Made by a program: the position numbers and the translations under genes
Shown: in pieces, positions 15,765 to 21,785 of the stretch
Numbering within the stretch: the first letter of the stretch is position 1
Layout: each line of letters opens with the position of its first letter
From: Burkholderiales bacterium
GTDB lineage: Bacteria > Pseudomonadota > Gammaproteobacteria > Burkholderiales > Burkholderiaceae
Reading direction: 5' to 3'
NCBI GenBank assembly: GCA_947371645.1
Contig: CANBQJ010000040.1
Coordinates: 1 to 21,785, forward strand
Length of the DNA stretch: 21,785 bases
The notes under the pieces: model-generated
Told to the model about the DNA's origin: nothing
The model's database searches: none
What the model saw: only the letters and a program-made list of their open reading frames with translations

Positions 15765-17339
15765 TCACTTCAAGGCCTTGACCAGCGCATCGAACTGGGC
15801 GTGCAGGGACCGGTCGTGCGGCGTCACCGGTGGCACGGGCTTGCCGATACCGAGCAACTGGTACACGGCCATCTGCGCCGCCCGCACCGAGTACTCCACC
15901 GTGAACACCGTGTCTTGCGGGACCTCGACGAACTGCCCGATGAAGGCAAAGTTCTTCGTGTCGGGTGGCACCGGCAGGGGGCGGTCGCCCGGCGCACGGG
16001 GCATGAACATGCTGGTGATGTAGGGCATGCGGCAGGGGATGCAGTTGGCGGTGGCCATGGCGGTGTCCGCATCGAACCGCAGGTGGCCGCACAGCTCTTG
16101 CAGCACTTCAGCGCCGGTGCAGTCGGCCATGGCCTTGGCCACGAAGTTGCCGATGCGGTCCGGAAAGAGCCCATAGCCCCAGAACACCTGCACGCCAGCC
16201 GGCTGGTTGGCGAAGTGCGGCTGGTGGGCCAGCACGATGGACATCAGCCAGTTCGAGTCTTTGAAGGTGACCAGCCCGCCGGTGCCCGCTTCGTTGCCGC
16301 TGAAGCGCTGCATCTGCTCGAAGAAGGCTGGGTCTTTCAGGGTGACGGTGAAAGACGCCCAGTTCGATTGCGCGATGCAGCTGTTGAACGCGGCCGGACG
16401 GCCGAACGATGGCCGGCCTTCGGCGAGCTTTTCCCACAAGGTCCAGGCGCCGTTGTGGGCCTTGCTCAGCTTGGCTGGCGCTTCTGTCATCGAGCCCAGG
16501 CTGGAGGCATCGGTCATCGAGCCGTTCTGCACAAAGACCAGGTCACCGTCTTCCAGCTGCCTGGTCTCGGGCTGGCCTTTCAAAGTGCAGTGCAAGGCGA
16601 TCACCTGGAAGCGGCCGCCTTCGGTCTTGTGGTCGAGATCGGTCACCGTGCAGTCGTTCACCATGCGCACGCCCTGGGTCTCCAGCCAGCGCTGCAAGGG
16701 GCGGACCAGCGAGTCGTGCTGGTTGAGCACCGTGCGCTTGACGCCGGCCAGGGTCTCGATGCGCGAGAACTCCAGCACGAAGCGGTGCAGGTAGCGTCGG
16801 AACTCGACCGCGCTGTGCCAGGGCTGGAAGGCGAAGGTGGTGGCCCACATCAACCAGAACGGGGTGTGGAAGAAGCTGGGTGACAGGTGGTCGGTGATGC
16901 AGCTGTCGCCCAGCGAGGCTTCATCGGCATTGGCCAGCTTGAGCAACTCCAGCCGGTCGTGCATGGCAAAGCCCATGGCCGCCACCGCCACCTTGGCACG
17001 GCGGCGGTCCACCAGGCGCGCCATGGCCTTGGAGACGTGCCGCTCGTTGAAGGCGAGCGTTTCGTCAAAGACGCTGAGGCCCGCTTGCGTGAGGGAAGGG
17101 ATGGACCTGAAGAGGTCCCAGGTGCATTCGCAGTTGTCGGTGGTCAGCATGCGGCCGCCACGCATCGTGTAGCCACGGTCGGCATCGCCCGCACCGTCCA
17201 GGCTGCCACCCATCGCGGCGCCCGCCTCCAGGATCGAGATCTGCTCGCCCGCCATGCCCCCGTCTCGGATGAGGAATGCGGCAGCGGCCAGAGAGCCGAT
17301 GCCCCCTCCCACGAGGAAGGCCTTGCATGTCGAAGTCAT
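15765..17339 (-). CDS. ohyA: oleate hydratase (myosin-cross-reactive antigen family)
   Basis: A 524-residue FAD-dependent fatty acid hydratase that adds water to the cis-9 double bond of oleate to give 10-hydroxystearate. The FAD-binding motif GGGIGSLAAAAFLIRDGG begins at 11, followed by E38 and GGSLDG. The family block RGGRMLTTDNCECTWDLF starts at 60, then RSIPSLTQAGLSVFDE. Later family blocks include HDSLVRPLQRWLETQGV and FVQNGSMTDASSLGSM. Most characterised enzymes have RGGREM with a catalytic glutamate in the loop; here that position is methionine, as I recall for a monomeric Rhodococcus enzyme. The protein is shorter than the 560-650 residues common for the family. The ATG at 17339 follows a modest AGG. 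It is the first of three genes on this strand, and a conspicuous inverted repeat lies about 50 bases upstream. Confidence 0.9.
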   Translation of the reverse strand: MTSTCKAFLVGGGIGSLAAAAFLIRDGGMAGEQISILEAGAAMGGSLDGAGDADRGYTMRGGRMLTTDNCECTWDLFRSIPSLTQAGLSVFDETLAFNERHVSKAMARLVDRRRAKVAVAAMGFAMHDRLELLKLANADEASLGDSCITDHLSPSFFHTPFWLMWATTFAFQPWHSAVEFRRYLHRFVLEFSRIETLAGVKRTVLNQHDSLVRPLQRWLETQGVRMVNDCTVTDLDHKTEGGRFQVIALHCTLKGQPETRQLEDGDLVFVQNGSMTDASSLGSMTEAPAKLSKAHNGAWTLWEKLAEGRPSFGRPAAFNSCIAQSNWASFTVTLKDPAFFEQMQRFSGNEAGTGGLVTFKDSNWLMSIVLAHQPHFANQPAGVQVFWGYGLFPDRIGNFVAKAMADCTGAEVLQELCGHLRFDADTAMATANCIPCRMPYITSMFMPRAPGDRPLPVPPDTKNFAFIGQFVEVPQDTVFTVEYSVRAAQMAVYQLLGIGKPVPPVTPHDRSLHAQFDALVKALK

Positions 17340-17387
17340 GGTTGCCTAACTCGTGAGGGCTGTCTTGACGGGTCTTGGTGAAGCGCT

Positions 17388-17422
17388 GCACCGACCTCCG
17401 ACCGTGAGGTCGAAAGCGGTGC
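17388..17422. promoter_or_regulatory. inverted repeat upstream of oleate hydratase, candidate operator
   Basis: CGACCTC (17392-17398) and GAGGTCG (17406-17412) are perfect inverted arms seven bases apart; an outer pair GCACCG (17388-17393) and CGGTGC (17417-17422) partly overlaps, and inside, CGACC (17399-17403) also forms an inverted pair with GGTCG (17408-17412). It is about 50 bp upstream of the oleate hydratase start, where a TetR- or MarR-type repressor would bind. The regulator is not identified. Confidence 0.45.
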
Positions 17423-17503
17423 ATTGCAAGGGCGAAGGTAGGCGATGGGCTTGCGGTCGTCGGTGCGGTGGCCCACACAGCGGCGGCGCGGTGGGGCGCG
17501 CGT

Positions 17504-18082
17504 TCATGCGGTGGCGGCCGGCATCCAGGTCTGGCTGGGCCAGGCGGGTGCCTGCGTGGCGGCTTCATAGGCCAGGCGCAGGGCTCGCGCGTCGCACAGC
17601 GCGTGGTGGCGCGAATACGGTGCCAGCGCCTGGGTCTTGAAGTAAGCCTCTGCAGCGGCCTTGCCGGGCCCCGATCCCGTCAGGTGGTGGACGTTCACGG
17701 GGTGGATGCGGCGGCGGGTGGCGGCCCAGGTCCGCGAACCCGAGGCCTGGACGGCGAGGTCAACGAGTTCCCAGTCCAGGTGATAGCCGTGGGCCAGCTG
17801 GAGGAACTCGCCGCTGTGCAGCCCAGCCACCAGCCCGGCCAGGAAGACCGACAGGCGGGTGCCCAGTTCCGTGTGGCTGCACGCCGCGTGGGCAACCTTG
17901 CCGAACTGAGGCAGCACCACCGCAGACGCATACCAGCTGGCCGCGCTCAGGTGCGCACTGTCCGTGACCTCGGCGTAGAACGCCTGCCCGTTGCCCTCGC
18001 CGTGCGCCGTGACGATGCCCACAGACAGCAGGTGAGGGCGGGTGACGAGGTCGGTGAATTCGGTGTCGAGGAAGGCAATCAT
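17504..18082 (-). CDS. DEDDh 3'-5' exonuclease, Rv2179c-like
   Basis: A 192-residue RNase H-fold exonuclease. Motif I is FLDTEFTDL with D6 and E8; a second acidic position comes from HLDWELVDL (D103 or E105); the last motif HHALCDARALRLAYEA gives the DEDDh pair H159/H160 and D164. The early strand LLSVGIVTAHGEGNGQAFYAEV matches the Rv2179c-type 3'-exoribonucleases, where the substrate is single-stranded or 3'-overhanging RNA. The start ATG at 18082 was chosen because motif I lies immediately after it, as in relatives; a longer form to 18163 would only add unrelated basic sequence. It is divergent from the aldehyde dehydrogenase gene, and 164 bp separate its stop from the oleate hydratase start. 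In vivo substrate is unknown. Confidence 0.8.
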   Translation of the reverse strand: MIAFLDTEFTDLVTRPHLLSVGIVTAHGEGNGQAFYAEVTDSAHLSAASWYASAVVLPQFGKVAHAACSHTELGTRLSVFLAGLVAGLHSGEFLQLAHGYHLDWELVDLAVQASGSRTWAATRRRIHPVNVHHLTGSGPGKAAAEAYFKTQALAPYSRHHALCDARALRLAYEAATQAPAWPSQTWMPAATA

Positions 18083-18230
18083 GTTGGGTGCTGCAAAGGT
18101 GAGGGCGGCAAGGGCCGGTATGACAGACCTTGACACGGCGGCCCGATTCTTTCGGTGCGACATCGAACAGACCTGGCGGGGGGCGGCGCGCAGGCTGCAA
18201 CGTCCCGCTCACCTGAAAGACGACCCCACC
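18083..18230. promoter_or_regulatory. divergent promoter region of exonuclease and aldehyde dehydrogenase
   Basis: This 148-bp gap holds the promoters of both flanking genes. TTGACA at 18130-18135 is a perfect consensus -35 box for the + strand, but no good -10 box follows at 16-18 bases. TGACA occurs twice, ten bases apart (18121-18125 and 18131-18135), which could be a regulator site. GGGCCG and CGGCCC (the latter at 18139-18144) form a loose inverted pair. Confidence 0.35.
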
Positions 18231-19613
18231 ATGGCTTACCAAAGCGTGAACCCCAACACCGGCAAGGTGCTCAAGAGCTTCGAGCACCAGAACAACGCCC
18301 AACTGGAAGCGTCTCTGGCGGCGGCCGAGCACTGCTTCCACAGCTGGAAGCAGACGAGCTTTGGCGAGCGCGCCGTCATCATCAACAAGGCTGCGGCGCT
18401 GCTGCATGCCCACGTCGATGACTTCGCCAAGCTGGAGACCCTTGAGATGGGCAAGCGCATCAACGAGGCGCGTGGCGAGGTCAAGTTCAGCGCCGACATC
18501 CTGGCCTACTACGCCAAGCACGCGCCGACCTTTCTGGCGCCCTCGCCGCTGCACCCCTTGCATGGCGAGGCCCACATGGAGAGCTCGCCGCTGGGCGTGC
18601 TGTTTTGCGTCGAGCCCTGGAACTTCCCCTACTACCAGCTGGCCCGCGTGGCTGGCCCGCAGCTGATGGCGGGCAATGTGCTGGTGGTCAAGCATGCGGG
18701 TTGCGTGCCGCAATGCGCCATCGCCTTCGAGCGCCTGCTGCGCGATGCCGGCGCGCCCATCGGGGCTTACACCAACCTGCTGATCTCACACGAACAGTGC
18801 GACCGCGTCATCGACGACCCGCGCGTCAAGGGCGTGGCCCTGACCGGCAGCGTGGCCGCAGGCCGTCAGGTGGCGGCCCGTGCCGGCCAGAACCTCAAAA
18901 AGTCGTCGATGGAGCTGGGGGGCAGCGATGCCTTCATCGTGCTGGACGACGCCGACCTCGACCAGGCCATCCCCTGGGCCGTGTGGGGCCGCATGTACAA
19001 CGGCGGGCAGACCTGCTGTGCGGCCAAGCGCTTCATCGTGCTGGAGGCCATCGCCGACCAGTTCACCGCGAAGTTCAAGGCCGCGCTGGCGCTGCTCCAG
19101 CCCGGCGACCCGATGGACGAGAAGACCACCCACGGGCCGCTGTCCACCGAGGCCGCGCTGCTGCAGCTGTTGGCCCAGGTGGACGCCGCGGTGAAGGGCG
19201 GTGCCACGCTGCTGATGGGGGGGCAGCGCATCGCGCGTGCCGGCGCCTTCATGCAGGCGACCATCCTCACCGACATCCTGCCTGGCAACCCGGCCTTCCG
19301 TGACGAGTTCTTCGGCCCGGTGGTGTCGCTCTTCCGCGTGAAGGACGAAGCCGCCGCCATCGCGCTGGCCAACGACTCCGACTTTGGCCTGGGTGCATCG
19401 GTCTGGACGAAGGACGAAGCGCGCGGCCGGCGTGTGGCCAGCCTCATCGACGCCGGCATGGTGTTCGTCAACAACCTCGACTGGGCCGACGCCAGCCTGC
19501 CCTTTGGCGGCATCAAGCACTCGGGCTATGGCCGTGAGCTGGGCAAGCTGGGCATCCAGGAGTTCATCAACAAGAAGATGGTGCGCACCGGGCGCATCGC
19601 GGCGCCGCTGTGA
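18231..19613 (+). CDS. NAD(P)-dependent aldehyde dehydrogenase, Sad/succinate-semialdehyde dehydrogenase-like
   Basis: A 460-residue cytoplasmic aldehyde dehydrogenase. It has PWNFP (129-133, N131 for the oxyanion), the general base E228 in MELGGSD, and the catalytic C262 in NGGQTCCAAKRFIV. The C-terminus contains FREEFFGPV-like EFFGPVVSLFRV and the PFGGIKHSGYGRELG block. Across its length it most resembles E. coli Sad/YneI, an NAD-linked succinate-semialdehyde dehydrogenase, though the broader family takes many aldehydes. The start MAYQSVNPNTGKVL fits the family; the frame stays open to 18042, but that extension lies in the intergenic region and over the divergent gene. Its stop is 26 bases before the SDR start, so the two are likely co-transcribed. 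The exact aldehyde is unknown. Confidence 0.92.
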   Translation: MAYQSVNPNTGKVLKSFEHQNNAQLEASLAAAEHCFHSWKQTSFGERAVIINKAAALLHAHVDDFAKLETLEMGKRINEARGEVKFSADILAYYAKHAPTFLAPSPLHPLHGEAHMESSPLGVLFCVEPWNFPYYQLARVAGPQLMAGNVLVVKHAGCVPQCAIAFERLLRDAGAPIGAYTNLLISHEQCDRVIDDPRVKGVALTGSVAAGRQVAARAGQNLKKSSMELGGSDAFIVLDDADLDQAIPWAVWGRMYNGGQTCCAAKRFIVLEAIADQFTAKFKAALALLQPGDPMDEKTTHGPLSTEAALLQLLAQVDAAVKGGATLLMGGQRIARAGAFMQATILTDILPGNPAFRDEFFGPVVSLFRVKDEAAAIALANDSDFGLGASVWTKDEARGRRVASLIDAGMVFVNNLDWADASLPFGGIKHSGYGRELGKLGIQEFINKKMVRTGRIAAPL

Positions 19614-19639
19614 GCGGTCCGCATCAACCAGGAGCAGCC

Positions 19640-20503
19640 ATGAACACCTCGTCCAGCAGAGCCATCGTCACCGAACCCCCGGTCTGGTTCATCACCGGCT
19701 GCTCCACAGGCTTCGGCCTGGAGCTGGCCCGCCAGGCCATCGCACTCGGCCACCGCACGGTGATGACCGCGCGCAACCCCGACCATCTGACAGGCCACGG
19801 TGGCACCGAGAACGTGCTCTTGCTGAAGCTCGACGTGACCCAGGCCGATCAGGTGGCCGCGGCCGTTGAAGCGGCCGAAGCCCGCTTTGGTGCGATTGAC
19901 GTGCTGGTGAACAACGCGGGCATCGGCTACTTCGCGGCCATCGAAGAAGGCGAAGAGGCCGAGGTGCGCCAGATGTTCGAGGTCAATGTGTTTGGCCTCA
20001 CCCGCATGGTCCAGGCCGTGCTGCCGGGCATGCGCAAGCGCCAACGCGGTTGCGTCGTCAACGTCTCGTCCCTGGCCGGGTTGCGTGGCATGCCCGCGCT
20101 GGGTCAGTACAACGCCACCAAGTTCGCGGTGGAAGGCCTCTCAGAAGCTTTGCGGCTGGAGGTCCAAGCACTGGGCATCCAGGTGATGGTGGTCGAACCC
20201 AGCGGTTTTCGCACCGACTGGGCGGGCCGGTCCGCACAGGAAAGCAAGCAGCAGATCAGCGACTACCAGGCCACCGCCGGCAAGGTGCGCGCGGCCATCC
20301 GGGCCTCGTCGGGGCAACAGCCAGGCGACCCGGTGCGCGCGGCCGAGGCCATCCTGCGTGCGGTGTCATCGGGCACGCCGCCCCACCACCTGCTTCTGGG
20401 CAACGATGCCTTCGAGGGTGCGATGACCAAGCTTGGCGAGTTGCAACGGGACTTCGAAGCCGGCGAGGCGGTGGCACGCGCGGCCGACTTCCCACCCGTT
20501 TGA
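19640..20503 (+). CDS. short-chain dehydrogenase/reductase (classical SDR)
   Basis: A 287-residue NAD(P)-dependent oxidoreductase. The cofactor loop TGCSTGFG is at 19-26, NNAG at 91-94, the catalytic serine in NVSSLAG (141-147), and the YNATK motif gives Y157 and K161. After the catalytic site comes VMVVEPSGFRTDWAGRS, typical of a subfamily often annotated as oxidoreductase or 3-oxoacyl reductase-like. AGGAG at 19630-19634 fixes the ATG at 19640. It follows the aldehyde dehydrogenase by 26 bases and precedes the zinc alcohol dehydrogenase by 97 bases. Together the three could oxidise or reduce an alcohol, its aldehyde and a related ketone, but no specific substrate can be named. Confidence 0.9.
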   Translation: MNTSSSRAIVTEPPVWFITGCSTGFGLELARQAIALGHRTVMTARNPDHLTGHGGTENVLLLKLDVTQADQVAAAVEAAEARFGAIDVLVNNAGIGYFAAIEEGEEAEVRQMFEVNVFGLTRMVQAVLPGMRKRQRGCVVNVSSLAGLRGMPALGQYNATKFAVEGLSEALRLEVQALGIQVMVVEPSGFRTDWAGRSAQESKQQISDYQATAGKVRAAIRASSGQQPGDPVRAAEAILRAVSSGTPPHHLLLGNDAFEGAMTKLGELQRDFEAGEAVARAADFPPV

Positions 20504-20515
20504 CCAGGGTCATGC

Positions 20516-20548
20516 CCATGCGGTACCGCCACACCAGGTGCCGCATGG
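20516..20548 (+). promoter_or_regulatory. intercistronic 12-pair hairpin between SDR and ADH genes
   Basis: CCATGCGGTACC (20516-20527) pairs with GGTGCCGCATGG (20537-20548) over twelve positions, with one T-G wobble pair and a nine-base loop. The left arm also holds the perfect palindrome GCGGTACCGC (20520-20529). It begins 13 bases after the SDR stop and ends 52 bases before the ADH start. It has no T-tract, so it may be an mRNA processing or stability element, an attenuator, or a protein-binding site, not a standard terminator. Confidence 0.5.
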
Positions 20549-20600
20549 ACACCCCATGGCCAGGGTGCCATCATCGTGGCCAATGCGGGGGAGGGCCTGG

Positions 20601-21614
20601 ATGCACGCGATGGTGTTGAAGCAAGTGGGCCAGCCCCTGGTCTGGACCGAGCTGCCCGACCGGCAGCCTGGTCCGGGCGAGGTCCGCGTCCGCGTCACGG
20701 CGTGTGGCGTGTGCCGCACCGACCTGCATGTGGTCGATGGCGAGTTGCCGCATCCGCAGGTGCCCATCATCCCGGGGCACGAGATCGTGGGCCGCATCGA
20801 CGCCATGGGGCCCAATGTGGCGGGCATGGCGGGCAGCATGGGGCTGACCATCGGCCAGCGCGTGGGCATCCCCTGGCTGGGACACACTTGCGGCACTTGC
20901 CCCTGTTGCCTGGCGCAGCGCGAGAACCTGTGCGACGCCCCCCTGTTCACCGGCTACACCCGCGACGGGGGCTTTGCCACGTCGGTGGTGGCCGATGCGC
21001 GCTTTGCCTTTCCTTTGGGTGAAGCGCTCAGCGAACAGGGCAGCGATGTGGCCATGGCCCCCCTGCTGTGTGCAGGCCTGATCGGCTGGCGCGCCCTGGG
21101 CCTGGCAGGAGACGGCAAGAAGCTGGGCCTGTACGGCTTTGGCGCGGCCGCACACATCCTGGCCCAGGTGGCAAGGTGGCAGGGCAGGTCGGTGTTCGCC
21201 TTCACCCGGCCAGGCGACCAGGGCACGCAGGCCTTTGCCCGCAAGCTGGGTGCGACCTGGGCGGGTGGCTCCGATGAAGCGCCGCCGCAGCAACTGGACG
21301 CGGCCATCCTCTTTGCCCCCATGGGCGAGTTGGTGCCCCTGGCGCTCAAGGCCGTGCGCAAGGGCGGCAAGGTGGTGTGCGCCGGCATCCACATGAGCGA
21401 CATCCCCCGCTTCCCCTACAGCCTGCTGTGGGAAGAGCGCCAGCTGCTGTCGGTGGCCAACCTCACCCGCCAGGACGGGCTGGACTTCCTGAGCCTGGCA
21501 CCGCAGATGGGCATCGTGACGACGACCACACGCTACCCCCTGCAGCAGGCCAACCAGGCCTTGGCGGATCTGCGTGCCGGGCGCTTCGAGGGGGCTGCGG
21601 TGCTGGTGCCCTGA
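20601..21614 (+). CDS. zinc-dependent alcohol dehydrogenase (medium-chain)
   Basis: A 337-residue cytoplasmic alcohol dehydrogenase. Catalytic-zinc residues are C38 in GVCRTDLH and H60-E61 in PGHEIVG; structural-zinc cysteines are C97, C100, C103 and C111 in the lobe HTCGTCPCCLAQRENLC. The Rossmann domain begins GLYGFGAAAHILAQVARWQG and ends near TRPGDQGTQ, so NAD(P) specificity is not obvious. The family is the prokaryotic AdhA type, with primary alcohols or aldehydes as usual substrates. GGAGGG ending at 20594 sets the ATG at 20601; the frame is open to 20433, but that would overlap the SDR gene. It ends the run of three + strand dehydrogenase genes, and a hairpin follows before the convergent BON gene. 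Confidence 0.92.
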   Translation: MHAMVLKQVGQPLVWTELPDRQPGPGEVRVRVTACGVCRTDLHVVDGELPHPQVPIIPGHEIVGRIDAMGPNVAGMAGSMGLTIGQRVGIPWLGHTCGTCPCCLAQRENLCDAPLFTGYTRDGGFATSVVADARFAFPLGEALSEQGSDVAMAPLLCAGLIGWRALGLAGDGKKLGLYGFGAAAHILAQVARWQGRSVFAFTRPGDQGTQAFARKLGATWAGGSDEAPPQQLDAAILFAPMGELVPLALKAVRKGGKVVCAGIHMSDIPRFPYSLLWEERQLLSVANLTRQDGLDFLSLAPQMGIVTTTTRYPLQQANQALADLRAGRFEGAAVLVP

Positions 21615-21635
21615 TGGCCGCGGCACCGCAGCACT

Positions 21636-21666
21636 GCAGCCCCGTGAGGCCCGGTCAGGGGACTGC
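21636..21666. terminator. hairpin between convergent ADH and BON genes, candidate bidirectional terminator
   Basis: GCAG and CCCC (21636-21643) pair with GGGG (21658-21661) and CTGC (21663-21666), with single-base bulges at 21644 and 21662, and TGA/TCA closes the loop GGCCCGG. It lies between two converging genes and directly abuts the BON stop codon. Lack of a T-run on either strand lowers confidence. Confidence 0.45.
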
Positions 21667-21785
21667 TCAGTACACCAGGCTCATCTTGTCGACCACCTTG
21701 CGCACGCCGACCGATCCCCATGCCGAACGCTTGGCCAGTTCGCGCTCGTCCCAGCTGTGCACGGTGCCCGTCAGGGTCACGTCGC
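21667..21785 (-). CDS. BON-domain protein (3' end, cut by window edge)
   Basis: The last 39 codons of a gene that enters from the right edge. The peptide VTLTGTVHSWDERELAKRSA, then WGSVGVRKVVDKMSLVY at the very end, is the second half of a BON domain: a V-x-L-x-G-x-V strand, a helix with ERELA, and the closing G-V-x-x-V-V-D strand. BON proteins such as OsmY are usually periplasmic and linked to envelope or osmotic stress, but the signal sequence and any further BON copies lie outside the window. The domain ends only a few residues from the C-terminus, as is common. It converges on the alcohol dehydrogenase gene. Confidence 0.8.
   Translation of the reverse strand, partial: DVTLTGTVHSWDERELAKRSAWGSVGVRKVVDKMSLVY

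Noticed and set aside
14119..16023. 634-codon plus-strand open frame across the OB-like, CurA and oleate hydratase genes
   Set aside because: It spans three genes with strong minus-strand matches and has no domain of its own.
1..21785. Mobile element, CRISPR array, phage or toxin-antitoxin module
   Set aside because: No transposase, integrase, repeat-spacer array, long terminal repeats or toxin-antitoxin pairs were seen; all genes fit ordinary chromosomal families with uniform base composition.

Overview
The window is about 21.8 kb of very GC-rich, densely packed bacterial DNA. The protein families suggest a heterotrophic betaproteobacterium of the order Burkholderiales (Comamonadaceae / Leptothrix-Aquabacterium type). 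This placement is inferred from gene content and base composition; there is no rRNA or other marker gene here. I found no tRNA, rRNA, CRISPR array, transposase, integrase or prophage gene. Twenty protein-coding genes are supported, and two of them are cut by the window edges.

Layout, left to right. (1) 1-305 (-): the N-terminal part of an AcuI/YhdH acrylyl-CoA reductase. (2) 399-5029 (+): a tight three-gene unit with an ABC ATPase, a 923-residue FtsX-type permease and an exported AttH/CrtC-type lipocalin-like protein; this is an AttEFGH-like export system. (3) 5065-6081 (-): a small four-cysteine DUF1289 protein and a LuxR-type regulator. (4) 6168-8448 (-): BMP-family solute-binding protein, flavin reductase-like protein and nucleoside deaminase, divergent from a GntR/FCD regulator (8606-9316, +). 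The space between the divergent genes carries at least three copies of a 14-bp GTATAC-centred motif, a likely operator set. (5) 9350-9649 (-): an Mpo1-like (DUF962) membrane protein, divergent from an Aer-like chemoreceptor with three PAS domains (9789-12245, +). (6) A hotdog thioesterase (12265-12720, -) divergent from an orphan HisKA_3 histidine kinase (12872-14143, +). (7) 14140-17339 (-): oleate hydratase, CurA-type NADP-dependent reductase and an unrecognised protein with two OB-like repeats. (8) 17504-18082 (-): a DEDDh exonuclease of Rv2179c type, divergent from (9) a + strand run of aldehyde dehydrogenase (Sad-like), short-chain dehydrogenase and zinc alcohol dehydrogenase (18231-21614). 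(10) 21667-21785 (-): the C-terminus of a BON-domain protein.

Many genes fit lipid, acyl-CoA and carbonyl metabolism: acrylyl-CoA reductase, Mpo1-like protein, thioesterase, oleate hydratase, CurA reductase, and the ALDH/SDR/ADH trio. Regulators and sensors (LuxR, GntR, chemoreceptor, histidine kinase) are interspersed. The region looks like ordinary chromosome with accessory metabolic operons, not a mobile island. The most interesting points are the oleate hydratase whose FAD-loop motif lacks the usual glutamate, its operon partner with tandem OB-like repeats, the solute-binding protein operon without permease or ATPase genes, its repeated operator, and a strong intercistronic hairpin between the SDR and ADH genes.
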